From Solirubrobacterales bacterium (GTDB taxonomy: Bacteria > Actinomycetota > Thermoleophilia > Solirubrobacterales > Solirubrobacteraceae): a stretch of 6,863 bases of DNA. Below the pieces are notes generated by a model. It saw nothing but the letters and a program-made list of their open reading frames with translations. It did no database searches and was not told where the DNA came from. The position numbers and the translations under genes were made by a program. Positions within the stretch are counted from its first letter, which is position 1, and every line of letters begins with the position of its first letter. Positions 1 to 5,395 of this stretch are shown here, in pieces. The stretch spans positions 1 to 6,863 of the forward strand of contig DAHVAB010000013.1 of assembly GCA_027314825.1 (NCBI GenBank), read 5' to 3'.

Positions 1-124
1 GGGGCGCTGCGACGGCGTCGACGAGGGAGACGATCTCAAGCGTGCGGTCGATCACATCCGATCCGCGCGCGACTCGAGCCACCTCGGCGCGAAGCACTTG
101 CATGTCGACTCTCGGCGCGCTCAT
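1..124 (-). CDS. Partial ORF of unknown function, cut by the left edge
   Basis: On the minus strand an ATG at 124 opens a frame that stays open for 41 codons to the window edge. The peptide begins MSAPRVDMQVLRAEVARVAR and continues as a mix of charged and aliphatic residues that looks helical. I do not recognise the family. It starts about 50 bases after the stop of the upstream HTH gene and has the same orientation, so it could be the next gene of that operon. In related elements an integrase often follows the HTH gene, but the visible N-terminus has no feature that identifies it as one. The ribosome-binding site is weak (GGGGTAG roughly 11 bases upstream). In DNA this GC-rich a 41-codon open frame can arise by chance, so the call is tentative. 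Confidence 0.4.
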   Translation of the reverse strand, partial: MSAPRVDMQVLRAEVARVARGSDVIDRTLEIVSLVDAVAAP

Positions 125-174
125 CGGCGCGGACGCTACCCCATCGGCCGCTGCGCACCAGCATGTCGGCGCGG

Positions 175-378
175 TTATCGCGCGTCCGCCTGCAGCAGCA
201 CGGCTTCGATGTGCTGGCGTACGTAGAGTCGGCGTCGTCCGATCTTGACGCTGGGGAGGATGCCTCGGCGTGCCCAGTCGGAGATCGTGGAGCGGGGTAC
301 GTGCAGTAGCTCCGCGACCTCGGAGACGCTCATCACGTCGGCGGCGGTGAGGAGGCCGTTGGGGGGCTGTTGGCTCAT
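175..378 (-). CDS. Excisionase/MerR-type helix-turn-helix DNA-binding protein (copy 1)
   Basis: A 67-residue protein made almost entirely of a winged helix-turn-helix of the excisionase type (Pfam HTH_17-like). Residues ~16-40 (MSVSEVAELLHVPRSTISDW) form the helix-turn-helix. The following RRGILPSVKIGRRRLYVR is the wing with the usual basic K-I-G-R-R-R run, and a short C-terminal helix follows. Such proteins bind DNA as recombination directionality factors or as small regulators of integrative elements. The start is well supported: its ATG overlaps the TGA of the upstream helicase frame as ATGA, a standard translational-coupling arrangement. It therefore belongs to the relaxase operon. A close relative lies at 3266-3463 on the opposite strand, identical at 47 of 58 aligned residues. 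Most early codon differences between the two are silent, which shows that both have been kept as proteins. Its actual target site is unknown. Confidence 0.85.
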   Translation of the reverse strand: MSQQPPNGLLTAADVMSVSEVAELLHVPRSTISDWARRGILPSVKIGRRRLYVRQHIEAVLLQADAR

Positions 379-1661
379 CGTCCGATGTCGATTCCCGTGT
401 CGCGGTCGCGGCCGCGGCCGCGGATTGCGCGTGAGGGCGCCTGCCAGGGGTCGTTCTCGCCGGGCAGCGGGAGTGACGAGTGGCGGCTGTGGCCGGTGAG
501 GCGGTGCAGGTAGCCGAGGGGGTGCGGGCGCAGGCCCTGGTGGAGCGCGTGGTCGTGCCGTCCTGGCTCTGCCGGTGAGCGGGCGAGCGACGGGGTCTGT
601 GCGCGGCTGTGGCGCATGCGTTGCGCGAGGCGGGCGATGCGGTCGGCGTCTTGGCCGTCTGTGCCGAGGTCGTCGCGGCCGACGAACCAGCTGGTGGCGT
701 TGCGGGCGCGGGTGGCTTGGACGTAGGCGGTCTCGCGGTTGGCCTGCCAGGAGCCGGTGACGACGAGAGCGTGTTCGACGGTGGCGCCTTGGGCGCGGTG
801 GATGTGCTGCGCGTAGGCGAGGCGCACCGAGGCGAGCTGGTCGCCTTGGAGGGTGCGCGCGTCGCCTGTTATGTCGAAGAGGATCGTGGCCTGCGCGTCT
901 GTGGTGATGTCGAGCACGTATCCGCGGCTGCCGTTCTCCACGCGCGGCCTGCCGGTCTCGCGGTGGTCTGTGAGGGTGACGCGGTCTCCTATGCGGATGC
1001 CGTAGTGGGTGCCGGGGATCGGCTGCTCACGGGTGCCGAGTCTGCCCTGTTGGGCGAGCAGGTGCTGTGCTCTGGCGTTGATGCGGTCGATCTCCACGTT
1101 TGAGGCGTCTGAGATCAAGAGCGCCTGAGAGGAGTCGTGTTCGCGGGTGAGCCGGCCCCATGTTTGGACTGCGCGCTCGATCGCCTGTTCGCGGGTGTCG
1201 TGGATGTGCAGGCGTCCTTGTGCGCGGTAGTGCGCCATCGCGCGCTCGGAGCGGCCTGCGCGCAGGTCGGCCCATGCGCGCTGCTCGGCGGGGTTGCTGG
1301 TGCGCTTGATCTCGGCCAGCTCGACGGTCGGAAGCTCGCCTGTGAGGCGCACGCCGATGCGCTCCGCGACCCTGTCCGCGGCATGGGTGCGGGCCCGCTC
1401 GCCGAGATCCCTGCCGGCCGGCGCGGCCAGGCCGAGGAGCTTTCGCTCTACGTGCTGCTCCCGTGCGCGCAGCTTGAGCGTCGTCATGCGGCCGCCTTCC
1501 AGCGGGATCACCGCTCGGCTTTCGGTCATCTGCTTGGCGAGCCGCAGCGCCTTCTCCGGGGCGAGCCGGCCGGTGGACTGCTCGAGCACGGTCGCGCGCA
1601 GCTCGCCGGGCGTGAACGTCGCCGCGTGCTCTGTCAAACGTTGCTCGACCAGATCCTCCAA
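375..1661 (-). pseudogene. C-terminal helicase half of a TrwC/MobF relaxase, frameshifted and internally deleted
   Basis: This frame (428 codons from a TTG at 1661; homology probably begins a few codons earlier) continues the relaxase gene after a frameshift. Residues ~1-105 match the linker that follows a relaxase domain (LPLEDLVEQRLTEHAATFTP, then RLAPEKALRLAKQM). Residues ~107-165 match the part of a TraI/TrwC helicase that lies after Walker B (EIKRTSNPAEQRAWADLRAG, then AMAHYRAQGRLHIHDTRE). Residues ~280-340 carry the late motifs AQHIHRAQGATVEHALVV and YVQATRARNATSWFVGRDDL. No GxxxxGK[ST] Walker A or DE-type Walker B lies between, so the nucleotide-binding core has been lost in frame near position 1346 (RIGVRL joined to TGELPTVEL). 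The intact enzyme would unwind plasmid or element DNA during conjugation; this product could not hydrolyse ATP in the usual way. Its stop overlaps the start of the HTH gene. Confidence 0.85.
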
Positions 1662-2716
1662 CGGCAGATCCGCGCGAGCGAGATCGTCCCGTCGGGAAGG
1701 CGCACGCCAGCACCGCGTGCGTGTTCGCCGTGCAGCGTGTCGTGCGAGAGATCACGGTCGGCCTGCTCGCGCTCGCGGGCGTGCCGCTCTGCGATCTGCC
1801 GCCACGCGCGGTCGAGGTCGCCGCGGTCGATCGGCCGCTTCGCGCGCCGCGTGTCCCGCTTGACGCGGCGCAGCTCCCCGCGCTCATGGGCGCGGGCGAA
1901 CTTGGCGCGGAACCGCTCGATCGCGTGCGCAACCTCACGGCTTCTGCGCGAGAACGCGTCCTTCAACCCGTCGTCGATCTCGGCGAGCTCGAAGTAGCGG
2001 CCGTGACGGCCGGTCCGAGGCTCGATCCGGAACCCCATCTCCGCGAGCTCTGCGGCGAGCGCGGAGCGGTAGAACGCGCCGACCTCCCGCGCGGCACGAA
2101 ACACCGGCCGCGAAGCGACCGCCACCACCCGGCCATCCTCACGGATAGCGCTTGTGATGACGACGTGGCTGTGCAGATGCGGGTCCGGCAGCCGCCCATC
2201 CTCCACGCCGCGGGCGGTGGTGTGCCGGTACTCCGCGGCCAGCAGATCCCGGGCGTGCTCCTCGATCACCTGCCCGTCGCGGCGGCCGCGGACGACAGGC
2301 ACCTGCTCTCGCATGTAGGCGACAGCCTCGGCGACCGCGCGGGAGTGCGCCGCCGCGATCCACCAGCGGCCCTCTTCGTCAGAGAGCGCCCACGCCACCG
2401 AGACGCTCTTCGGCGCGCTCATCGTCACGTCGATCCCGCCGCCCCGGCCGCCACCGGCGCCCTCCCGTCGCAGCCAGCCGCCGCTTGCAGGGTGCCGGCC
2501 CTCCATCAACGCGACGAAATCGGGGCCGTCGACGCGCTTCCCGTCGATCCCCAAGCTGGCGAGCGTGTCGGGCGCTGCCAGCCACACGCCGGGCGGCTGC
2601 TGCGGCTCCCCCTCGGGCGTCAAGTAGTACGAACCGGGCTCCGGCGCCAGCGTCTTGCCCTCCAGATACCGGGCATACCCGCCACCGGACGAAGCGTCGA
2701 TGCTCTGCGCGGTCAT
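1634..2716 (-). CDS. TrwC/MobF-type conjugative relaxase domain, N-terminal fragment of a frameshifted gene
   Basis: The N-terminal HUH nuclease of a conjugative relaxase, which nicks one strand at an origin of transfer through a tyrosine and stays bound to the 5' end. From the ATG at 2716 there are 360 residues. Candidate catalytic tyrosines are Y14, Y17, Y30 and Y31 (GGGYARYLEG and GSYYL). The metal-binding histidines are H165 (EYRHTTARG) and the HLHSH triad at 180-184 within PDPHLHSHVVITSAI. The conserved GGGIDVTMSAPKSVSVAWAL block precedes them. Homology ends about residue 348. The last residues, ARICRWRIWSSNV, are frameshift product, and the true continuation (DLPLEDLVEQ) lies one frame away. 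The start is uncertain: ATG 2716 has AGTAGG at suitable spacing, but GTG 2740 gives a longer N-terminus (MLAVSRYVMTAQS) that may also be native. All key residues of the nuclease remain, so this part could still bind or nick DNA. Confidence 0.85.
   Translation of the reverse strand: MTAQSIDASSGGGYARYLEGKTLAPEPGSYYLTPEGEPQQPPGVWLAAPDTLASLGIDGKRVDGPDFVALMEGRHPASGGWLRREGAGGGRGGGIDVTMSAPKSVSVAWALSDEEGRWWIAAAHSRAVAEAVAYMREQVPVVRGRRDGQVIEEHARDLLAAEYRHTTARGVEDGRLPDPHLHSHVVITSAIREDGRVVAVASRPVFRAAREVGAFYRSALAAELAEMGFRIEPRTGRHGRYFELAEIDDGLKDAFSRRSREVAHAIERFRAKFARAHERGELRRVKRDTRRAKRPIDRGDLDRAWRQIAERHAREREQADRDLSHDTLHGEHARGAGVRLPDGTISLARICRWRIWSSNV
1640..1690 (-). other. Frameshift junction inside the relaxase-helicase gene
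   Basis: Reading right to left, the relaxase frame gives LPDGTISLAR up to about 1671 and then runs into ICRWRIWSSNV and a stop at 1634. The sequence expected next, DLPLEDLVEQRLTEH, is in the neighbouring frame, starting at GAT 1670-1668. Adding one base near 1671 would join the two frames without loss of homology. I see no slippery heptamer and no strong downstream hairpin, so a mutation or a sequencing error is likelier than programmed frameshifting. Confidence 0.8.
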
Positions 2717-2764
2717 CACATACCTACTTACCGCGAGCACGCGAGACCGGCCAACGAATTTCGG

Positions 2765-2780
2765 CACAGCAATTGCTGTG
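2765..2780. promoter_or_regulatory. Perfect 16-bp palindrome upstream of the relaxase start, possible operator
   Basis: CACAGCAATTGCTGTG reads the same on both strands over all 16 bases, in a locally AT-richer patch 24 bases (GTG 2740) or 48 bases (ATG 2716) before the relaxase start. Perfect palindromes of this length are rare by chance in a window this size (about 0.1 expected with equal base use). Its position suggests an operator for a dimeric repressor controlling the relaxase operon, or part of an origin of transfer. No recognised promoter boxes fix the choice. Confidence 0.5.
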
Positions 2781-2910
2781 TCCGCACGCCCGTGCATCTG
2801 GTCTATCCAGGCTGGCTGCTGTGTCGGCAGCGCAGCGGCCCGGTGTGCCGTGGTTGGCCGGGCGGCCGGTGCTCGGACGGTCAGCAGTGCGCGGGCAGTG
2901 GCCGATCGCG

Positions 2911-3062
2911 CAGGTGCGCGGCGTCCGCTGGCGCGGGCAGGAGCGACGGTGAGCGTGTCCGGCCGGGCGGCTCGCTCGGCGATGGGATTCAGCGGGCGGC
3001 GTGAGAAATCTTGGCCGGTTTTCGCCGCTCACGGTAGATATGGATGTGAGCGTCCAGCCTCC
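2911..3062 (+). repeat. Two-copy non-coding repeat, copy A, with inverted repeat GCTCAC-N13-GTGAGC
   Basis: This segment shares an ordered set of blocks with 4551-4671: CAGGTGCG, then exactly 36 bases on from its start CGGTGAGCGTG, then GGGCGGCT, then TTTTCG close before CCGCTCACGGT, then a 13-base spacer, then GTGAGCGTCCAGCCTCC (15 of 17 identical to copy B). GCTCAC at 3027-3032 and GTGAGC at 3046-3051 form an inverted repeat with the same 13-base spacing in both copies, although the spacer itself differs. That pattern suggests a protein-binding site or structured element rather than a chance repeat. It lies upstream of the relaxase, so oriT or a regulatory region are the leading ideas. Confidence 0.6.
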
Positions 3063-3265
3063 ATCGACCCCGGCGCCGACCCCTGCCTCGACCGGGTCGA
3101 ACCCGACCGCACCGGCCTCCGGGATGGCGGCGGCTTGCTGTGGACGCGCAACTCCCTGGCCGCTTCTTGCTTCTCGCGGTCATATATCCCGATGAGCATC
3201 CACCTACCAACCGCTGGAGTCCTGCCGAGAATCCTGCGAACGCGAGGGCGCGGCACGGGAGCATG

Positions 3266-3463
3266 ATGGCCACCCGACCCGAGAGCCTGACCGCCGCCGA
3301 CGTGATGTCGGTCTCCGAGGTGGCCGAGCTGCTGCACGTGCCGAAGTCGACGGTCGCCGACTGGGCGCGACGTGGCATCGTGCCGAGCGTGAAGATCGGC
3401 CGCCGTCGCCTCTACGTGCGCCGGCAGACCGAAGCGTTGCTGCTGCACGCCGAGGCGAGCTGA
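3266..3463 (+). CDS. Excisionase/MerR-type helix-turn-helix DNA-binding protein (copy 2)
   Basis: A 65-residue winged helix-turn-helix protein with the helix-turn-helix in MSVSEVAELLHVPKSTVADW and the basic wing in PSVKIGRRRLYVRR. It is a close paralogue of the gene at 175-378: 47 of 58 aligned residues are identical. Over the first 19 aligned codons (LTAADV through HVP) seven codons differ, all silently, so both copies have been held under protein-level selection since they separated. I chose the second of two adjacent ATGs (3263 and 3266) because GGGAG at 3257-3261 is too close to the first. The frame is open further upstream, but that extension is unlike the family. The likely role is an excisionase or small regulator for the tyrosine recombinase whose 3' remnant lies at 3630-3773; xis followed by int in the same direction is a common order. 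Confidence 0.85.
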   Translation: MATRPESLTAADVMSVSEVAELLHVPKSTVADWARRGIVPSVKIGRRRLYVRRQTEALLLHAEAS

Positions 3464-3494
3464 GCCGCAGGTTGCGTGCACATCGCGGCCAGAA

Positions 3495-3517
3495 TGGTAC
3501 CGCGAAGTGGTACCGCG
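3495..3517 (+). repeat. Tandem direct repeat TGGTACCGCG, possible binding site
   Basis: TGGTACCGCG occurs at 3495-3504 and again at 3508-3517, separated by AAG, giving a 13-base period. It lies 32 bases after the stop of the second HTH gene and about 70 bases from the tRNA remnant. Excisionases typically bind short direct repeats near an attachment site, so this is a plausible arm site for the neighbouring HTH protein. The assignment is inferred only from position and shape. Confidence 0.4.
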
Positions 3518-3555
3518 CCCATCGATCGCGCCGACGCACCGAGCCCAGAAACTAG

Positions 3556-3580
3556 AAAGCCCGCACAACCATGCGGGTTT
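3556..3580 (-). terminator. Hairpin terminator downstream of the tRNA remnant
   Basis: CCCGCA (3560-3565) and TGCGGG (3572-3577) form a 6-bp GC stem with a 6-base loop, flanked by AAAG on one side and TTT on the other. Read on the minus strand it lies 8 bases beyond the end of the tRNA-like sequence and is followed by CTTTCTAGTTT, the usual form of a tRNA transcription terminator. Its flanks suit both directions, so it could also stop transcription from the second HTH gene. Confidence 0.65.
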
Positions 3581-3587
3581 CGAAGAG

Positions 3588-3629
3588 TGCGCCCGGGGAG
3601 AATCGAACTCCCGACCTGCGGTTTGAGAG
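3588..3629 (-). tRNA. 3' half of a tRNA (anticodon loop to discriminator base), probably tRNA-Glu(CUC); attachment-site remnant
   Basis: The minus strand reads as tRNA positions 32 to 73: loop CTCTCAA, anticodon-stem 3' strand ACCGC, variable loop AGGTC, a perfect T arm (GGGAG, TTCGATT, CTCCC), acceptor strand CGGGCGC and discriminator A, with CCA not encoded. The expected partner strand GCGGT is absent: beyond 3629 the next bases are AAGTG, so the homology stops at the anticodon loop. By position the anticodon is CTC, which would be Glu. Integrases commonly recombine within the anticodon loop and leave just such a half gene as an att site. It cannot make a working tRNA. The Glu assignment is less certain than its being tRNA-derived. 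Confidence 0.75.
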
Positions 3630-3773
3630 TTCACCGAGGGGGGCCGAGATCGCATGACTGAGACCACCAGCCGCTACCTGCACGCCCGCCCGGCCTCCGA
3701 GCAGGCGCAGGCGTTCACGCGGGCGTTTGAGCCCGTCATGCCGTCCGCTGGCGCTCTAGAATCTGCTCCATGA
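3630..3773 (+). pseudogene. C-terminal remnant of a tyrosine recombinase (integrase)
   Basis: In the plus-strand frame containing ATG 3654 the peptide reads RMTETTSRYLHARPASEQAQ, then AFTRAFEPVMP, and ends at TGA 3771-3773. The block TTxRYLHA followed by a helix is the end of a phage-type tyrosine recombinase, and Y at 3675-3677 would be the catalytic nucleophile. About 40 codons remain of a protein that usually has 350-400. The frame is closed by a TGA at 3624, and likeness to the family fades between 3630 and 3645, just where the tRNA half ends. Everything upstream, including the core-binding domain and the catalytic Arg-His-Arg residues, is missing. It cannot be active. The scar suggests that a deletion or recombination joined the att site to the end of int. 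Confidence 0.65.
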
Positions 3774-3816
3774 GGATGCGTTCGCGAACATGTCCGCCAA
3801 CAGGAGGGGGAGGACT

Positions 3817-4014
3817 TTGGCCGTGATCCACCAAGCCGATCTCGCGATCCGCGAGAGCTTGAGCGAGTATGCCGGCAGCTGGGTCGCGATTCGCGACGGC
3901 AAGGTGATCGCGAGCGCGCTCGACCCGGTTGAACTGCGCGACATGCGCGAGGTTCGCGATGACGATCTGCTGATGCCGGTGCCGGATCGCACCGACGGCA
4001 TCTACATCCTGTAG
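3817..4014 (+). CDS. Small protein resembling DUF5678, paired with an aspartic protease
   Basis: A 65-residue acidic protein. Its core EYAGSWVAIRDGKVIASALDP resembles the DUF5678 pattern in which a short helix precedes 'G-x-W/Y-V-A-hydrophobic-x-D-G-K-V-I-A', and it ends in MPVPDRTDGIYIL. Function in this family is not known to me. Start choice: an ATG at 3790 is in frame, but the purine-rich AGGAGGGGGAGGA (3802-3814) lies inside that longer version. TTG 3817, 9 bases after AGGAGG, or GTG 3823, 9 bases after GGGAGG, fit better. The stop is 35 bases before the protease gene in the same direction, so the two are probably co-transcribed. Small DUF5678-like proteins next to retropepsin-like proteases occur elsewhere as far as I recall, which would make this an accessory or substrate protein; that is inference. 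Confidence 0.7.
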   Translation: MAVIHQADLAIRESLSEYAGSWVAIRDGKVIASALDPVELRDMREVRDDDLLMPVPDRTDGIYIL

Positions 4015-4049
4015 GACGAGTCGGATCGGCCTGAGAGCTGGCAGCGAGG

Positions 4050-4475
4050 ATGCCCGAGCCGCTGGTCGTGCCTTACCGCGAGCTGGGACTCGGCGGCGTT
4101 CGCCCCTACCTCTTCGTGCACGTCACCGGTCCTCGCGGCCACGCACGCATGATCCCAGGGCTGATCGACTCCGGGGCGGACCGGACAGTGCTGCCGGCCG
4201 GTTTCGCGCCGCTGCTCGGTTACGGCCGGAGCGACCTTGTCCGCGTGGAGGGCAGCCATGTGGCAGGAAGCATGTCGATGTCGGAAGCGTCCAAGCCGTC
4301 GACTGCATACGTGCCAGAGCTGCCCGACCACCCGTTTGAGATGCAGCCGTTCTTCGTGCAAGGCTGCCAGCAGGCGTTATGGGGGCGAGCCGATCTGATG
4401 CTTCGCTTTGACGTGACCATCAGCGAGAGTCGCCAAGAGGCGCTGCTGTTGCCGGTCGCGCCAGCGTCGCCTTGA
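4050..4475 (+). CDS. Retropepsin-like aspartic protease domain protein
   Basis: A 141-residue protein with the fold signature of single-domain retropepsin-like proteases. GLIDSGADRTVLP at residues ~38-49 contains the catalytic D-S-G-A motif (Asp40), in the usual context of a hydrophobic strand before and 'T-V-L-P' after. Near the C-terminus ALWGRADLMLRFDVTI (~109-124) corresponds to the family's 'LLGRddff-rF-vt' strand and turn. No signal peptide or membrane segment is visible, so it is probably cytoplasmic. Such enzymes work as homodimers, each chain giving one aspartate; the natural substrate is unknown. The frame is clean and the length is normal for the family. The start ATG follows GCGAGG almost directly, a poor spacing, so translation may depend on coupling with the small upstream gene. 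It lies beside an old integration scar, so it may be cargo of the lost element or host flank. Confidence 0.75.
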   Translation: MPEPLVVPYRELGLGGVRPYLFVHVTGPRGHARMIPGLIDSGADRTVLPAGFAPLLGYGRSDLVRVEGSHVAGSMSMSEASKPSTAYVPELPDHPFEMQPFFVQGCQQALWGRADLMLRFDVTISESRQEALLLPVAPASP

Positions 4476-4846
4476 CTCGAAGCGGACAACCAGCCGTCAA
4501 CGCCAGCCAAGATGTTAGGCGGCGCGGAGCACATGTGCGAGTGGTGAGAGCAGGTGCGGCGGCGGGCGTGCGCGCGCAGGTTCGGCCGGTGAGCGTGGTG
4601 GGCGGGCGGCTTGCTGCGGTGAGGTTTTTCGTGCCGCTCACGGTCTCTAGCAGCGTGAGCCTCCAGCTTCCCCGGCCCTCGGCTTCGTCGCTCCCCTCCG
4701 CCCCGGCGGTGAGCATCCTCGGAATCGGCACGCTTGACCTTGCGGAGCAACCAGATGCTTCATGAGGCAGCTCGAGGCGCCGGGCCGGCGTCGCTTTCCG
4801 ATAGGGGAGAGGTCACAATCGGCGCGCGATAATCGAATGGAAGGGC
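4476..4846. other. Non-coding stretch between the protease and the sigma factor
   Basis: About 370 bases with no supportable gene. Frames on both strands are open only because of the base composition and give low-complexity Arg/Ala/Pro-rich peptides. It holds repeat copy B (4551-4671), a further CGGTGAGC at 4707-4714 and the leader of the sigma factor gene. GATAAT at 4828-4833 looks like a -10 box, but I find no matching -35, so no promoter is claimed. Confidence 0.5.
4551..4671 (+). repeat. Two-copy non-coding repeat, copy B, with inverted repeat GCTCAC-N13-GTGAGC
   Basis: Matches copy A (2911-3062) block by block and in the same orientation: CAGGTGCG at 4551, CGGTGAGCGTG at 4587 (the same 36-base offset), GGGCGGCT, TTTTCG, CCGCTCACGGT, and GTGAGCCTCCAGCTTCC at 4655-4671. 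It is about 30 bases shorter because of gaps in the middle. GCTCAC (4636-4641) and GTGAGC (4655-4660) keep the 13-base spacing. No relaxase lies beside this copy, so it may be left from a second element, or the repeat may serve some other purpose in this genome. Confidence 0.6.
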
Positions 4847-5395
4847 ATGCGTATCAGCCGGCTCGCCGGTGAGGCCGATCTCGGTGATCCTGAGGGGTTC
4901 GCGCGGTTCTACCGTGAGAACGAGCGGGTGCTGCTCGGCTTCTTCATGCGCGCGGCGGGGCGCGGCGATCTCGCCGTCGACCTGGCGGCGGAGACGTTCG
5001 CACGGGCGTTTGAGGCGCGGGCCAGCTTCGATGGCACGCTTGGGCGGGGCAGAGCCTGGCTGTTCGGGATCGCCCGGCATGTGCTCGCCGACTCCCTGAA
5101 GAGGGGACGGGTGCAGAGCAGCGCGCGGGCGCGGCTGGGGATGGCTGCCATCGGTCTGGACGATCGGCTGATCGCGACCGTCGAGGAGCAGGCGAGCAGG
5201 TTCGATGAGACGCTCGTCGATGAGCTGCTTGCCGAGTTGCCGCCGGAGCAGGGCTCGGCTGTCCGTCAGCGCGTGTTGCTGGAGCGCTCATACAGGGAGA
5301 TCGCCGTCGAGCTCTCCTGCTCGGAGGCGGTTGTGCGCAAGCGGGTGAGTCGCGGGCTCTCATCGTTGCGAGGTCGACTGGAGGAATCGGGATGA
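4847..5395 (+). CDS. ECF-family RNA polymerase sigma factor
   Basis: A 182-residue sigma-70 family protein with only regions 2 and 4, the layout of extracytoplasmic-function sigma factors. Region 2 spans ~18-88: FYRENERVLLGFFMRAAG, the region 2.2 block DLAAETFARAFEA, and WLFGIARHVLADSLKRGR for promoter -10 recognition. Region 4 spans ~124-178: ELLAELPPEQ, then ERSYREIAVELSCSEAVVRK as the helix-turn-helix for the -35 element, then VSRGLSSLRGRL. No C-terminal extension is present. It would direct core RNA polymerase to a small set of promoters, often including its own. The start is supported by GGAAGGG at 4839-4845. Its TGA overlaps the ATG of the next gene, so it is co-translated with a membrane protein that probably controls it. 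I cannot assign a numbered ECF group from sequence inspection. Confidence 0.93.
   Translation: MRISRLAGEADLGDPEGFARFYRENERVLLGFFMRAAGRGDLAVDLAAETFARAFEARASFDGTLGRGRAWLFGIARHVLADSLKRGRVQSSARARLGMAAIGLDDRLIATVEEQASRFDETLVDELLAELPPEQGSAVRQRVLLERSYREIAVELSCSEAVVRKRVSRGLSSLRGRLEESG

Larger units (their letters stand above)
2741..3262. other. Divergent intergenic region between the relaxase and the second HTH gene
   Basis: About 520 bases separate the leftward relaxase from the rightward HTH gene. Open frames here change strand and frame freely, with compositions dominated by Arg, Ala, Pro and Gly, and none resembles a known protein. The region holds the 16-bp palindrome at 2765-2780 and repeat copy A at 2911-3062. 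By position, just upstream of a relaxase gene, it is the best place in the window for an origin of transfer and for divergent promoters. I cannot identify a nic sequence. Confidence 0.45.

Noticed and set aside
1640..1690. Programmed ribosomal frameshifting between relaxase and helicase
   Set aside because: No slippery heptamer or clear stimulatory hairpin was seen, and the downstream helicase is also internally deleted, which favours gene decay.
1027..1938. 303-codon minus-strand frame bridging the relaxase frameshift
   Set aside because: It is the third frame. The homology continues from the 2716 frame to the 1661 frame, and this one encodes Arg/Ala/Ser-rich sequence without motifs.
2640..2665. 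EGKT in the relaxase N-terminus as a possible Walker A
   Set aside because: It lies in the relaxase domain between candidate catalytic tyrosines and lacks the GxxxxGK[ST] spacing, so it is not a nucleotide-binding motif.
1721..3004. 427-codon open frame on the plus strand
   Set aside because: It lies antisense to the relaxase domain, whose catalytic motifs are clear on the other strand. The product is Arg/Ala/Pro-rich without recognisable motifs, as expected of a high-GC shadow frame.
3001..3195. 64-codon plus-strand frame starting with GTG inside repeat copy A
   Set aside because: The start overlaps the conserved repeat, the peptide is Pro/Ala/Ser-rich and there is no ribosome-binding site or recognisable family.
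4472..4765. 97-codon plus-strand frame after the protease
   Set aside because: It spans repeat copy B and overlaps the protease end. Its composition is low-complexity and copy A has no matching frame, so the conservation is not protein-level.
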